Shown here one piece after another: positions 21,511 through 29,781 of a stretch of 56,462 nucleotides of DNA (positions are counted from its first letter, which is position 1; each line of letters starts with the position of its first letter). The notes under the pieces were generated by a model. The model made no database searches and had not been told where the DNA came from. It saw only the letters and a list, made by a program, of their open reading frames with translations. The DNA lies in assembly GCF_008364555.1 (NCBI RefSeq), contig NZ_VTUC01000015.1, forward strand, positions 1 through 56,462, given 5' to 3'. Origin of the DNA: Enterobacter vonholyi. GTDB taxonomy: Bacteria; Pseudomonadota; Gammaproteobacteria; Enterobacterales; Enterobacteriaceae. The translations under genes and the position numbers were made by a program.

Positions 21511-21980
21511 TGTGGATATAGTTGTGAAGAAGTGTCTAATTACCGATGAACAACCTCAAACAACGCCGTCCCCCCCTTTTTAGCGCAATTCAATAATGCA
21601 ATTATTTTCATATAGTTAAATGTATTTTCATGAACACAAAACAGAATAGCGTGACGTTCGTCACATCAGAGATCGTCGTGCTGATGAAAGATCGAACAGC
21701 GTCGGTTTTATCCACAGATTGTGCCAATAAGTTAGTCACAATTTGTTTGAAATTTCGATTTTCCTCGCACGTCAAGGCTGTAAATTGAAACAGTAGTCAG
21801 GGTTATGCCCAGTTATCCCATTTTTCTGTGGATAACATGGTGTAAGATCCTGTTCATTGTCAGTGACCAGATTTGAACAACCCGTTTTCCGACTCTGGTG
21901 AAACGATTTCAAACCAGTAAAAAAACATATAAATCATGTACATGGAATATTCGTACAGAAATAGTTAAACTCTATCCACA
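21511..21980. promoter_or_regulatory. Cluster of DnaA-box-like 9-mers upstream of mutH
   Basis: Two perfect TTATCCACA boxes lie at 21708-21716 (plus strand) and 21827-21835 (minus strand). Three one-mismatch versions lie at 21511-21519 (minus, ATATCCACA), 21732-21740 (TTAGTCACA) and 21972-21980 (CTATCCACA). The last is 45 bp before the mutH start. TTATCCACA is the high-affinity DnaA consensus. Confidence 0.65.
21650..21665. promoter_or_regulatory. CRP/FNR-type palindrome
   Basis: CGTGACGTTCGTCACA fits TGTGA-N6-TCACA with one mismatch, and the arms GTGACG and CGTCAC are perfect inverted repeats. It lies about 310 bp from the rppH start and 360 bp from the mutH start, so the target promoter is unclear. 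Confidence 0.5.
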
Positions 21981-22024
21981 GGGGACAATTTCTTCGTTTA
22001 TTTTTTAATCAAAAGGTTACCATC

Positions 22025-22717
22025 ATGCATCCGCTTACACCCTTGCTCTCACCGCCGTCCAGCGAGGGCCAGTTGCTACAGCAGGCACAGCGTCTTGCAG
22101 GCTTTTCGCTTGGCGAGCTGGCGGCAATGGCAGGGCTTCAGATCCCGAAGGATCTTAAGCGGGATAAAGGCTGGATCGGCATGCTGCTTGAACTATGGCT
22201 GGGTGCCAGCGCAGGGAGCAAACCTGAGCAGGATTTTGCTGCACTTGGCGTGGAGTTAAAAACTATCCCTGTAGACAGCCAGGGCAAGCCGCTTGAGACC
22301 ACTTTTGTCTGCGTTGCGCCATTAACCGGCAATACCGGCGTGACGTGGGAAACCAGTCACGTTCGCCACAAGCTGAAGCGCGTATTATGGGTACCGGTTG
22401 AAGGTGAGCGTCAGATCCCCCTGGCTGACCGTCGCGTTGGCGCACCGCTGCTCTGGAGCCCGGACGAGGATGAAGAGCATCAGCTGCGCCTGGACTGGGA
22501 AGAGCTGATGGACATGATTGTGCTTGGGCAGGTAGAGCGCATCACCGCCCGACACGGAGAAGTGTTACAGCTGCGTCCGAAAGCGGCCAACAGTAAAGCA
22601 CTTACCGAGGCAATCGGCGCGCAGGGTGAACCGATACTGACGTTGCCGCGCGGTTTTTATCTCAAAAAGAATTTCACCGGCGCGCTCCTGGCACGTCATT
22701 TCCTGTTAAAAACATAG
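22025..22717 (+). CDS. mutH: DNA mismatch repair endonuclease MutH
   Basis: Nicks the unmethylated strand at hemimethylated GATC sites when activated by MutS and MutL. The protein is 230 residues (229 in E. coli). The type II restriction-like active site is visible as Asp in QDFAALG followed by Glu and Lys in VELKT, the D-x6-E-x-K arrangement. The C-terminal part ([24 protein letters not shown]) holds the GATC-reading and MutL-responsive region. An AAAAGG ribosome site precedes the start. The upstream region carries DnaA-like boxes. Confidence 0.97.
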   Translation: MHPLTPLLSPPSSEGQLLQQAQRLAGFSLGELAAMAGLQIPKDLKRDKGWIGMLLELWLGASAGSKPEQDFAALGVELKTIPVDSQGKPLETTFVCVAPLTGNTGVTWETSHVRHKLKRVLWVPVEGERQIPLADRRVGAPLLWSPDEDEEHQLRLDWEELMDMIVLGQVERITARHGEVLQLRPKAANSKALTEAIGAQGEPILTLPRGFYLKKNFTGALLARHFLLKT

Positions 22718-22845
22718 TTTTTTACTTATTTTGCGAGCTCTCAAACATAATCGACTGCTTTTTAAGATTTTACCGCTTCCTCAAGTCGCCATATCGGGTT
22801 AATACTAGATTATGATTTGATACAAGCCAGATGAGGACGATAACG

Positions 22846-23064
22846 ATGAAAAAATGGGCAGTATTAGTGTCAGCAGTCGGTTTAGCGTTTGCCGTATCGG
22901 GCTGTAGCAGCGATTACGTCATGGCGACAAAAGATGGTCGAATGATCCTGACCGATGGCAAACCCGAAGTCGACGATGATACCGGTCTGGTCAGCTACCG
23001 CGACCAGGAAGGCAATAAAATGCAGATCAATCGCGACGAAGTATCGCAAATTATCGAGCGATAA
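22846..23064 (+). CDS. ygdR: Small lipoprotein YgdR (YgdI/YgdR family)
   Basis: 72-residue lipoprotein. A signal peptide with a lipobox VSGC ends at Cys20, and the mature part is a small DUF903 beta fold ([26 protein letters not shown]). The residue after Cys is Ser, which predicts outer-membrane sorting by Lol. The frame is open five codons further upstream, but the start at 22846 has a GAGGA ribosome site 8 bases away and matches E. coli YgdR. Function unknown; members of the family are abundant in some Enterobacterales. Confidence 0.93.
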   Translation: MKKWAVLVSAVGLAFAVSGCSSDYVMATKDGRMILTDGKPEVDDDTGLVSYRDQEGNKMQINRDEVSQIIER

Positions 23065-23072
23065 TCAGAGAG

Positions 23073-23099
23073 AGGTCAGTCGCTTGCTGGCCTTTTTGA
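23073..23099 (+). terminator. Terminator of ygdR
   Basis: AGGTCAG at 73-79 (offset from 23000) pairs with CTGGCCT at 87-93, then TTTTT and a second T-run. It begins 8 bases after the ygdR stop. Confidence 0.85.
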
Positions 23100-23195
23100 T
23101 TTTTTTCTTCCCCTTTTGCTTCCCCTCTGCCATGTTTATATTCCTTTGTCGGGCACGCCCTGACGCGGTCTATAAGTCTACTGAGGAAGCCGGCT

Positions 23196-24236
23196 ATGCA
23201 TTATCACCGTATCCCCCACAGCGCTCTGGAAATAAGCCAACTGGGGTTGGGCACGATGACATTTGGTGAACAAAACAGCGAAGCCGATGCCCATGCACAA
23301 CTCGATTACGCCGTCAGCCAGGGCATTAACCTGATTGATGTTGCAGAAATGTACCCAGTTCCGCCACGCCCTGAAACGCAGGGACTTACCGAAACTTACG
23401 TCGGTAACTGGCTGGCAAAGCGCGGCAACCGTGAAAAGCTGGTGATTGCCTCAAAAGTCAGTGGCCCCGCGCGCAATAACGATACCGGGATCCGTCCGAA
23501 CCAGATCCTCGATCGCAAGAATATCCGCGCCGCTCTGGATGCCAGCCTGAAGCGCCTGCAAACCGACTATCTCGACCTCTACCAGGTGCACTGGCCGCAG
23601 CGACCAACCAACTGCTTTGGCAAGCTCGGATACAGCTGGAATGAGAGCGCCCCCACCGTGACGCTGCTGGAAACGCTGGAAGCGCTGACCGAGTGCCAGC
23701 GCGCGGGAAAAATCCGCTACATTGGCGTATCTAACGAAACGGCCTTTGGGGTCATGCGCTATCTGCACCTGGCGGATAAGCACGATCTGCCGCGTATTGT
23801 GACTATCCAGAACCCGTACAGCTTGCTTAACCGCAGCTATGAGGTGGGTCTGGCTGAAGTGACACAGTATGAAGAGGTAGAGCTGCTCGCCTATTCCTGT
23901 CTCGGCTTCGGCACGCTGACGGGGAAATACCTGAACGGCGCGAAGCCGGCGGGGGCGCGAAATACCCTCTTTAGCCGCTTCACCCGCTACAGCGGAGAGC
24001 AGACGCAGAAAGCCGTTGCTGCCTATGTGGATATCGCAAAGCGTCACGGTCTTGACCCTGCACAGATGGCGCTGGCCTTCGTGCGTCGTCAGCCGTTTGT
24101 TGCCAGCACCCTGCTGGGCGCGACCACGATGGAACAGCTGAAAACCAATATTGAGAGTTTCCACCTGAACCTGAGTGAAGACGTGTTAGCAGAGATTGAA
24201 GCGGTGCATCAGGTATACACTTACCCGGCACCTTAA
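23196..24236 (+). CDS. tas: Aldo-keto reductase Tas
   Basis: NADP(H)-dependent oxidoreductase of the aldo-keto reductase superfamily, 346 residues as in E. coli. E. coli tas was named because its overexpression complements tyrosine auxotrophy under starvation; its natural substrate is not established. Family features: N-terminal GLGTMTFGEQNSEADAHAQLDYA, catalytic Tyr in DVAEMYP, Lys in VIASKVSGP, His in YQVHWPQRP, and the cofactor segment FVRRQPFVASTLLGATTM. It has its own terminator at 24244 and is convergent with lplT. Confidence 0.96.
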   Translation: MHYHRIPHSALEISQLGLGTMTFGEQNSEADAHAQLDYAVSQGINLIDVAEMYPVPPRPETQGLTETYVGNWLAKRGNREKLVIASKVSGPARNNDTGIRPNQILDRKNIRAALDASLKRLQTDYLDLYQVHWPQRPTNCFGKLGYSWNESAPTVTLLETLEALTECQRAGKIRYIGVSNETAFGVMRYLHLADKHDLPRIVTIQNPYSLLNRSYEVGLAEVTQYEEVELLAYSCLGFGTLTGKYLNGAKPAGARNTLFSRFTRYSGEQTQKAVAAYVDIAKRHGLDPAQMALAFVRRQPFVASTLLGATTMEQLKTNIESFHLNLSEDVLAEIEAVHQVYTYPAP

Positions 24237-24243
24237 TAAAAGC

Positions 24244-24273
24244 AAAACGGCAACGCAGGTTGCCGTTTTAGAG
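24244..24273. terminator. Terminator between tas and lplT
   Basis: A perfect 11-bp stem AAAACGGCAAC / GTTGCCGTTTT with a GCAG loop, starting 7 bases after the tas stop. The A and T ends make it potentially bidirectional, serving both convergent genes. Confidence 0.88.
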
Positions 24274-24277
24274 GTTG

Positions 24278-24310
24278 CCCCCTCTCCCTGCGGGAGAGGT
24301 CGGGGTGAGG
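24278..24310. repeat. REP-like palindrome between tas and lplT
   Basis: CCCTCTCCC and GGGAGAGG arms around a TGC loop, followed by the tail TCGGGGTGAGG, which is typical of the longer form of this enterobacterial palindrome. It shares its arms with the hairpin at 18521-18541. Confidence 0.7.
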
Positions 24311-24327
24311 ACATCAGGCCTCACTTA

Positions 24328-25521
24328 TCAACGGCGACGCTGCCAAATCCACAAGCCCGCGATCGCAATCGCAAACAGCCCGCCAAACCCGACGCCGATC
24401 CCCACCACCGGCACACCCACTTTTACCGCCAGCGAGTAGAGCCCCAGCATTAACAGCATTGCCAGGTTTTCACCCAGGTTTTGTACCGCGATAGCATTTC
24501 CCGCCCCGACGGTCTGCTTACCCCGTTCCTGCAGCAACGCGTTCAGCGGCACCACGAAGAAGCCCCCCAGAATACCAATCAGGATGAGGAGGACATACGC
24601 GGGCAATAACGCATGCTGCAGCGAGAAGATAAGCACCACGACGCCAATCAGGATCCCTGCGGGCATGCAGCGCGCTACCGTCTCGAGCGTCACCAGCTTC
24701 GCCGCCGCACCCGCCCCAACCACAATGCCGATGGCCACCATCGCATTAAGATAGGTCGGCGTCGCATTGTCCGTAATGCCCAGCGCCACCGGCACCCACA
24801 GGACCAGCAGGAAGCGCAGCGTGACGCCCGCCCCCCAGAACATACTGGTCCCCATCAGGGAGAAACGCGTTTCCCCGTTACGCCACAGCACGCGGCACGC
24901 GTTGAAGAAACTGCCGGTCATCGGTTTGAAGCGCCAGGATTGTCCCGGGCGAGCCACTGGCAGCTTCGGAATAAAGAGGTTTGCCACAACTGCCCCGCCA
25001 TACACCACCGCGCAGATGCCCAGTGCCGCCAGGACATGCCAGTCGGCCAGTACGCCGCCCGCGACGGATCCGAGCAGAATAGCGGCAATGGTTGACGACT
25101 CCATCAGGCCGTTGGCTTTCACCAGCTTATCGCCCGTGGTCAGCTCGCCGAGGATTCCATACTTTGCCGGGGAGTAGGCGGCAGCGCCAATGCCCACCAG
25201 CGTGTAGCCAATAAACGGATTGAAGCCAAAGCAAATGCTGGCGGCACCCAGCAGCTTGAGACCGTTGGCAAACATCATCACCCGGCCTTTCGGGAAGCTG
25301 TCCGCTACCTGCCCGACGAACGGAGCAAAGATAATGTAAGCGCCCACAAACACCATCTGCAGGATCGGCTGGCTCCAGTCGGGGTAAAACTCGGCTTTCA
25401 GCAGCGCCAGCGTGGCGAACAACAGCGCATTATCACCGAACGCAGAGAGGAACTGCGCGGCAATGACCGCCATCATGCCTTTTGAACGCAGTGAGGTGTT
25501 AGTGTGTACTGACTCACGCAT
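24328..25521 (-). CDS. lplT: Lysophospholipid transporter LplT
   Basis: Major-facilitator-type flippase that moves lysophosphatidylethanolamine across the inner membrane to the cytoplasmic face, where Aas re-acylates it. The protein is 397 residues with about 12 membrane helices, ending WIWQRRR. The start at 25521 gives [11 protein letters not shown], matching E. coli [11 protein letters not shown]; seven more codons are open upstream but run further into aas. The chosen start overlaps the aas stop by 8 bp, so the two are translationally coupled. In some bacteria LplT and Aas domains are fused in one protein. Confidence 0.96.
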   Translation of the reverse strand: MRESVHTNTSLRSKGMMAVIAAQFLSAFGDNALLFATLALLKAEFYPDWSQPILQMVFVGAYIIFAPFVGQVADSFPKGRVMMFANGLKLLGAASICFGFNPFIGYTLVGIGAAAYSPAKYGILGELTTGDKLVKANGLMESSTIAAILLGSVAGGVLADWHVLAALGICAVVYGGAVVANLFIPKLPVARPGQSWRFKPMTGSFFNACRVLWRNGETRFSLMGTSMFWGAGVTLRFLLVLWVPVALGITDNATPTYLNAMVAIGIVVGAGAAAKLVTLETVARCMPAGILIGVVVLIFSLQHALLPAYVLLILIGILGGFFVVPLNALLQERGKQTVGAGNAIAVQNLGENLAMLLMLGLYSLAVKVGVPVVGIGVGFGGLFAIAIAGLWIWQRRR

Positions 25522-27673
25522 TTTGCTGTTCCGCCTCTTCAACCATGCCTTTCAGGGTCACGAAATCGGGCTTCCCGCTACCCAGCACCGGGAGCTGCTT
25601 CAGGTAGCGAATGTCGCGCGGCACGGCCAGTTCAGGGATACCGTGTTCACGCGCATAGCTTAGTAACCTGTCGCGCTTAAGTTCAGCGTCGGTCGTAAAC
25701 AGCACCAGCGCCTCGCCTTTGCTGACATCACTCTTCACCACCGTAGCATGCATCTTATCCGCAGACACGGCCGTTGCCAGCTGTTCGACCATTTCCAGAG
25801 AGACCATTTCACCGGCGATTTTGGCGAAGCGTTTCGCGCGTCCCTGAATCTGTACAAAGCCCTGCTCATCGAAACGGACGATATCCCCGGTGTCGTACCA
25901 GCCGGTTTCAACCTCGCCGTTGACGTTTTCCGCTGTCGGCGCTTCCAGCACGCCCGGATTTTCCACGCGCAGATAACCGTTCATCACGTTTGGCCCTTTC
26001 AGCTGCAGACGGCCACCGTCCTCAATGCCCGGCACCGCCAGCAGACGCGCATCCATTCCCGGCAGGATTCGGCCAACCGTACCTGGTTTCGCCGCCATGG
26101 GCACGTTAATCGAGACCACGGGCGCACACTCGGTAACGCCATAGCCTTCAAGAATGCGCAGGCCAAACTTGTCCTGCCAGATCTGACGCGTGCTCTCCTG
26201 CAGTTTTTCCGCACCGGCCACCACATACCGCACGCGATAGAAGTCATACGGATTGGCGAAACGCGCATAGTTGCCCAGGAAGGTTGAGGTTCCGAACAGG
26301 ACGGTGCAGTTACGGTCATAGACCAGCTCCGGCACAATGCGGTAATGCAGCGGGCTCGGGTAGAGGAACACTTCTGCGCCGGTCAGGAGCGGCGTGAATA
26401 GCCCCACCGTCAGGCCAAAGGAATGGAAAAGCGGCAGCGCCGACATAAAGCGGTCATTCGCGGTAAAGTCGGCAATGCTTTTGATCTGCTCAACGTTCGC
26501 CAGAATGCTCTTGTGGCTGTGGACGACGCCTTTCGGGTTGCCCTCCGATCCCGACGTGAAGAGGATAATCGCGTCATCTTCCGGCTGCTGTTTGACCTGG
26601 GCCAGACGCGGCATCAGCAGATGCGCAAAAATCCACAGCTTGTCGCCGCTGGTCACGTCCGCTTTCAGATCCTCCAGGAAGACCCAGCGCACCTGGGTGA
26701 GCTGCTCGGGAAGGTGCCAGAGCTTGCCTTTGTCCAGGAACTGTCGGGAGGTAAAGACGGTATTAATCTGGGCTGCGGTGATGGCGCTGGTCAACCCCTT
26801 CACGCCCGCCGTGTAGTTCATCATTGCCGGGATACGGCCCCGGGAAACCGCACCGAAAATCACCGCCGCGCTGATGCCCGCGTTAGGCAGCATCAGGCCA
26901 ATCTTTTCGCCTTTTCTGCTGTACTTCTCCAGAATACGGCCCACAAACAGGGTTTTGGTCAGCAGTTTGCGATAGGTGTCCGGGGTAAAGTTGATGTCTT
27001 CGATACAGTTTTTCTTCGCGCCATAGCGGTACTGCGCGGATAGCAGAGATTCATACAGCGTTTCGCGCGGGCGCACGGCCATGCGCGCTTCCATCATAAT
27101 CTGGTGCAGCATTTCCCCGGCGATTTTACGGCGATCGCGGGCACGCGGCGCTTCTGGTATCGGTAACGACGTTGGCGGCAGAATATGCAGGGTTATTTTA
27201 GGGAACAGACGCTGCTTCACCAGCCCCTTCAGGCGGCTGAAATGGGTTAGCTCTGCGCCTTCAATGCGCAGCGGTACCACGGTCGCTTTTGACTTCGCCG
27301 CGACAAACCCCGCGCCGTCGTAGATTTTCATCAGCGAACCGGTCACTGAAATACGCCCTTCAGGGAAAATAACCACCGGACGCCCTTGCTCAACCAGACG
27401 CACCAGATGCTTAATCATCATCGGTTTGGTCGGGTCGAGCGGCACAAAATCAATCAGCGGCGTCAGCCAGCGCATGTACCACTGCTGGCTGATAGAGGTA
27501 TAGACCGCAAACACCGGGCGCACGGGTAAAAACAGCGCCAGCAGGATGCCATCTATAAAGGAAACATGATTTGGTGTGATAAGAACGCGTTCGCCGCGAA
27601 GCGCCAGGGCATCGCCAGTGACGTGGATGCGAAAAAGAATACGGAACAGTGTACGGAAGAACCCAAATAGCAT
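25514..27673 (-). CDS. aas: Bifunctional 2-acylglycerophosphoethanolamine acyltransferase / acyl-ACP synthetase Aas
   Basis: Remodels membrane phospholipids by re-acylating lysophosphatidylethanolamine with fatty acids activated on acyl carrier protein. The protein is 719 residues, as in E. coli. Residues 1-210 are a PlsC-type acyltransferase with the NH(x4)D motif (His36, Asp41) and the FPEGR motif. Residues about 225-719 are an AMP-forming synthetase with [25 protein letters not shown] and [15 protein letters not shown]. The frame extends 28 codons upstream, but the start at 27673 has an AAGGGAG ribosome site six bases away and gives the family N-terminus. Operon with lplT. Confidence 0.97.
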   Translation of the reverse strand: MLFGFFRTLFRILFRIHVTGDALALRGERVLITPNHVSFIDGILLALFLPVRPVFAVYTSISQQWYMRWLTPLIDFVPLDPTKPMMIKHLVRLVEQGRPVVIFPEGRISVTGSLMKIYDGAGFVAAKSKATVVPLRIEGAELTHFSRLKGLVKQRLFPKITLHILPPTSLPIPEAPRARDRRKIAGEMLHQIMMEARMAVRPRETLYESLLSAQYRYGAKKNCIEDINFTPDTYRKLLTKTLFVGRILEKYSRKGEKIGLMLPNAGISAAVIFGAVSRGRIPAMMNYTAGVKGLTSAITAAQINTVFTSRQFLDKGKLWHLPEQLTQVRWVFLEDLKADVTSGDKLWIFAHLLMPRLAQVKQQPEDDAIILFTSGSEGNPKGVVHSHKSILANVEQIKSIADFTANDRFMSALPLFHSFGLTVGLFTPLLTGAEVFLYPSPLHYRIVPELVYDRNCTVLFGTSTFLGNYARFANPYDFYRVRYVVAGAEKLQESTRQIWQDKFGLRILEGYGVTECAPVVSINVPMAAKPGTVGRILPGMDARLLAVPGIEDGGRLQLKGPNVMNGYLRVENPGVLEAPTAENVNGEVETGWYDTGDIVRFDEQGFVQIQGRAKRFAKIAGEMVSLEMVEQLATAVSADKMHATVVKSDVSKGEALVLFTTDAELKRDRLLSYAREHGIPELAVPRDIRYLKQLPVLGSGKPDFVTLKGMVEEAEQQNA

Positions 27674-27768
27674 CTCAACTCCCTTTGCCAGCCAGTGTGG
27701 AGGGTTGATAGTAAATGGTGGCAGATTACACGAGAAGTGATACGGGAGCGACAGCAAAAGTGGAGGCG

Positions 27769-27854
27769 AAAAAAAACCTGCGCATCCGCGCAGGTTGGTG
27801 CAAGAGATGAGTACGAAACCGTACTAAGAATTCTCACCAATCAATACCTCTGGG
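27769..27854 (-). ncRNA. omrA: OmrA-type small regulatory RNA
   Basis: The minus strand from 27854 starts with CCCAGAGGTATTGATTGGTG, the conserved 5' seed of OmrA/OmrB. It then has a middle hairpin around GTACGGTTTCGTAC, the CTCTTGCACCAACCTGCGC stretch diagnostic of OmrA, and a terminator GCGCGGATGCGC flanked by AACCT/AGGTT and eight T. Length is 86 nt versus 88 in E. coli. Its place between aas and galR is also that of E. coli omrA-omrB. In E. coli it is activated by OmpR-EnvZ and represses outer-membrane proteins (ompT, cirA, fecA, fepA, csgD) through Hfq. A TACAGT -10 lies at 27861-27866 with no good -35, as expected for an activator-dependent promoter. Only one copy is present. Confidence 0.93.
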
Positions 27855-28064
27855 ATCTCAACTGTATCAATCTCATTAACATCCTCGCCATCGGACAATC
27901 GCAACAGCCTGAGGCAAAGTGTAACCAAAGGTTCAGATTGACATTCTTCAGACATGACTGTGCGTGTAACGATTACACTACCAGGGTTGTCCTGCGTCAC
28001 GTTTGTGGAGAGCGGAAATCCGCTCCCCTTGAATGCGCGCCGCTTTTCCGCAACACTATTTGGT

Positions 28065-28080
28065 GTGTAAACGCTTACCC
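28065..28080. promoter_or_regulatory. GalR/GalS-type operator upstream of galR
   Basis: GTGTAAACGCTTACCC matches the gal operator consensus GTGTAAnCGnTTACAC except near its right end. It ends 18 bp before the galR start codon, so binding should repress galR itself. Confidence 0.75.
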
Positions 28081-28098
28081 CCAATAAGAAGGTAATGA

Positions 28099-29115
28099 AT
28101 GGCGACAATAAAGGATGTGGCCCGTCTGGCAGGCGTGTCTGTGGCAACCGTCTCCCGCGTGATTAACGACTCCCCAAAAGCCAGTGACGCATCGCGCCAG
28201 GCGGTACAAAACGCCATGGAATCCCTGAACTATCATCCCAATGCCAATGCCCGCGCGCTCGCCCAGCAGTCCACCGAAACCATTGGGCTGGTGGTGGGTG
28301 ATGTTTCCGATCCCTTTTTCGGCGCCATGGTTAAAGCGGTTGAACAGGTTTCTTATCAGACAGGTAATTTTTTGCTGATCGGCAATGGCTATCATAATGA
28401 ACAAAAAGAACGCCAGGCCATTGAACAGCTGATCCGCCACCGCTGCGCGGCGCTGGTGGTTCACGCCAAAATGATCCCGGACGCCGAGCTGATTCACCTG
28501 ATGAAGCAGATGCCCGGAATGGTGATCATCAACCGCATTATTCCCGGATTTGAAAAACGCTGCGTGGCCCTCGATGACCGCTACGGTGCCTGGCTTGCAA
28601 CGCGGCACCTTATTCAGCAGGGCCATACCCGAATTGGCTATCTCTGTTCAAATCATCCGATTTCTGATGCAGAGGACCGCCTGCAGGGCTACTACGATGC
28701 CCTTCGTGAAAACGGGCTGCCGTGTAATGACCGCCTGGTGGCCTACGGTGAACCGGATGAGAGCGGCGGTGAACAGGCAATGACCGAGCTGCTGGGTCGC
28801 GGACGGAATTTCACGGCGGTTGCCAGCTATAACGACTCAATGGCAGCAGGGGCGATGGGGGTGTTGAATGACAACGGAATTGAGGTACCGGCAGAAATTT
28901 CGCTGATTGGCTTCGACGACGTGCTGGTCTCCCGCTACGTTCGCCCGCGTCTGACCACCGTGCGCTACCCAATCATCACCATGGCAACGCAGGCCGCCGA
29001 GCTGGCACTCGCGCTGGCTGAACAGCGCCAGCCGCCGGAAATTACGCATCTGTTTAGCCCGACGCTGGTCCGTCGTCACTCCGTTGCGTCGCCTGCAGAA
29101 GCGCAGAGCGAATAA
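28099..29115 (+). CDS. galR: Galactose operon repressor GalR
   Basis: LacI-family repressor of galactose transport and catabolism, induced by D-galactose. The protein is 338 residues (343 in E. coli; the C-terminal tail is shorter). The N-terminal helix-turn-helix is MATIKDVARLAGVSVATVSRVIN and the hinge helix is NANARALAQQ. The effector domain includes LVVGDVSDPFFGAMVKAVEQV, FGEP-like YGEPDESGGEQAMTELL and SLIGFDDVLVSRYVRPRLTTV. A gal operator just upstream indicates autoregulation. The last 40 bp overlap tail-to-tail with the following acetyltransferase gene. Confidence 0.97.
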   Translation: MATIKDVARLAGVSVATVSRVINDSPKASDASRQAVQNAMESLNYHPNANARALAQQSTETIGLVVGDVSDPFFGAMVKAVEQVSYQTGNFLLIGNGYHNEQKERQAIEQLIRHRCAALVVHAKMIPDAELIHLMKQMPGMVIINRIIPGFEKRCVALDDRYGAWLATRHLIQQGHTRIGYLCSNHPISDAEDRLQGYYDALRENGLPCNDRLVAYGEPDESGGEQAMTELLGRGRNFTAVASYNDSMAAGAMGVLNDNGIEVPAEISLIGFDDVLVSRYVRPRLTTVRYPIITMATQAAELALALAEQRQPPEITHLFSPTLVRRHSVASPAEAQSE

Positions 29116-29561
29116 CGGTAGAGGTGAACCAGCGTGTTGGGGTATTCCAGCCCATCACCGATGTACTGCCAGCCGTAACGTTCGTAGAAGTCGCGGCAGG
29201 CAGACCAGAGATGGAGCTCCTCATACCCGGACTGCGCTGCGTAAGCGATAACATGCTGCTGAAGTTGTCCCGCCAGCCCCTTACCTCGCGCCGCCTCATC
29301 AACGTACAGCGCCGCCAGCCATGGAAAGAGATCCTGTCGGGTGATCAAATCGCAGCGCCAGAGCCCTACCGTGCCAAGAAGCTGTTCGCCTTCAAGGGCA
29401 ATAAACGTTAACGGTAGTGCCCCCGGGGTCTGGCTGTGCTCAACGATGCTGTGGAAAAATTCCCGAGGAAGCCCTTCGCCAAAGGCCTGCCAGATCCAGT
29501 CGGTAACCTGCTCTGCGAAGTGTGGAGCCTTGTAAAGCGGGAGGATGACAGCCTTATTCAT
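29076..29561 (-). CDS. GNAT family N-acetyltransferase
   Basis: 161-residue single-domain acetyltransferase, probably cytoplasmic. The acetyl-CoA loop follows the R/Q-x2-G-x-G/A pattern in AALYVDEAARGKGLAGQLQQH (about residues 84-104). The next strand and helix (YEELHLWSACRDFYERYGW) is the usual GNAT C-terminal part. The substrate cannot be told from sequence. It overlaps galR by 40 bp tail-to-tail and is divergent from a LacI-type regulator 220 bp away. E. coli K-12 has no gene here. The divergent pair may be functionally linked, but that is only positional inference. Confidence 0.85.
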   Translation of the reverse strand: MNKAVILPLYKAPHFAEQVTDWIWQAFGEGLPREFFHSIVEHSQTPGALPLTFIALEGEQLLGTVGLWRCDLITRQDLFPWLAALYVDEAARGKGLAGQLQQHVIAYAAQSGYEELHLWSACRDFYERYGWQYIGDGLEYPNTLVHLYRYSLCASAGDATE

Positions 29562-29720
29562 GTTTCACCTGCATTTTCTCATGTATTTACTGGCCTGATG
29601 CTCCAGCCCGGTTCGGTGATTATCTTACCAGAGTCAGGCTATTGAGTTTGACTTCAGGCTGGCCGGACGAATCGTTACCAAAAAGCGTGATCGTGGCAGA
29701 GTTTTTGCGCTTCCCGCATC

Positions 29721-29737
29721 GCTTATACGGCATAAGC
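29721..29737. promoter_or_regulatory. Inverted repeat between the GNAT and LacI genes
   Basis: GCTTAT and ATAAGC are separated by ACGGC, 45 bp upstream of the LacI-type start. It is a candidate operator for that regulator. The centre is not the CG of typical LacI-family sites, so this is tentative. Confidence 0.3.
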
Positions 29738-29781
29738 TCTGTGGTAAACTGCAGATCGTTACGTGGAAGCAGGAATGTAGA

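Larger units (their letters stand above)
21342..22024. other. Long AT-rich non-coding region between rppH and mutH
   Basis: I find no convincing gene here. The region drives rppH leftward and mutH rightward. It contains several 9-mers matching or nearly matching the DnaA box, a CRP-like palindrome at 21650-21665, and many A/T tracts. E. coli also has a long gap at this place, with a small predicted ORF (ygdT) that I cannot recognise here. Confidence 0.7.

Noticed and set aside
27855..28098. A second Omr RNA (OmrB)
   Set aside because: No second CCCAGAGG seed with a terminator hairpin is present between OmrA and galR.
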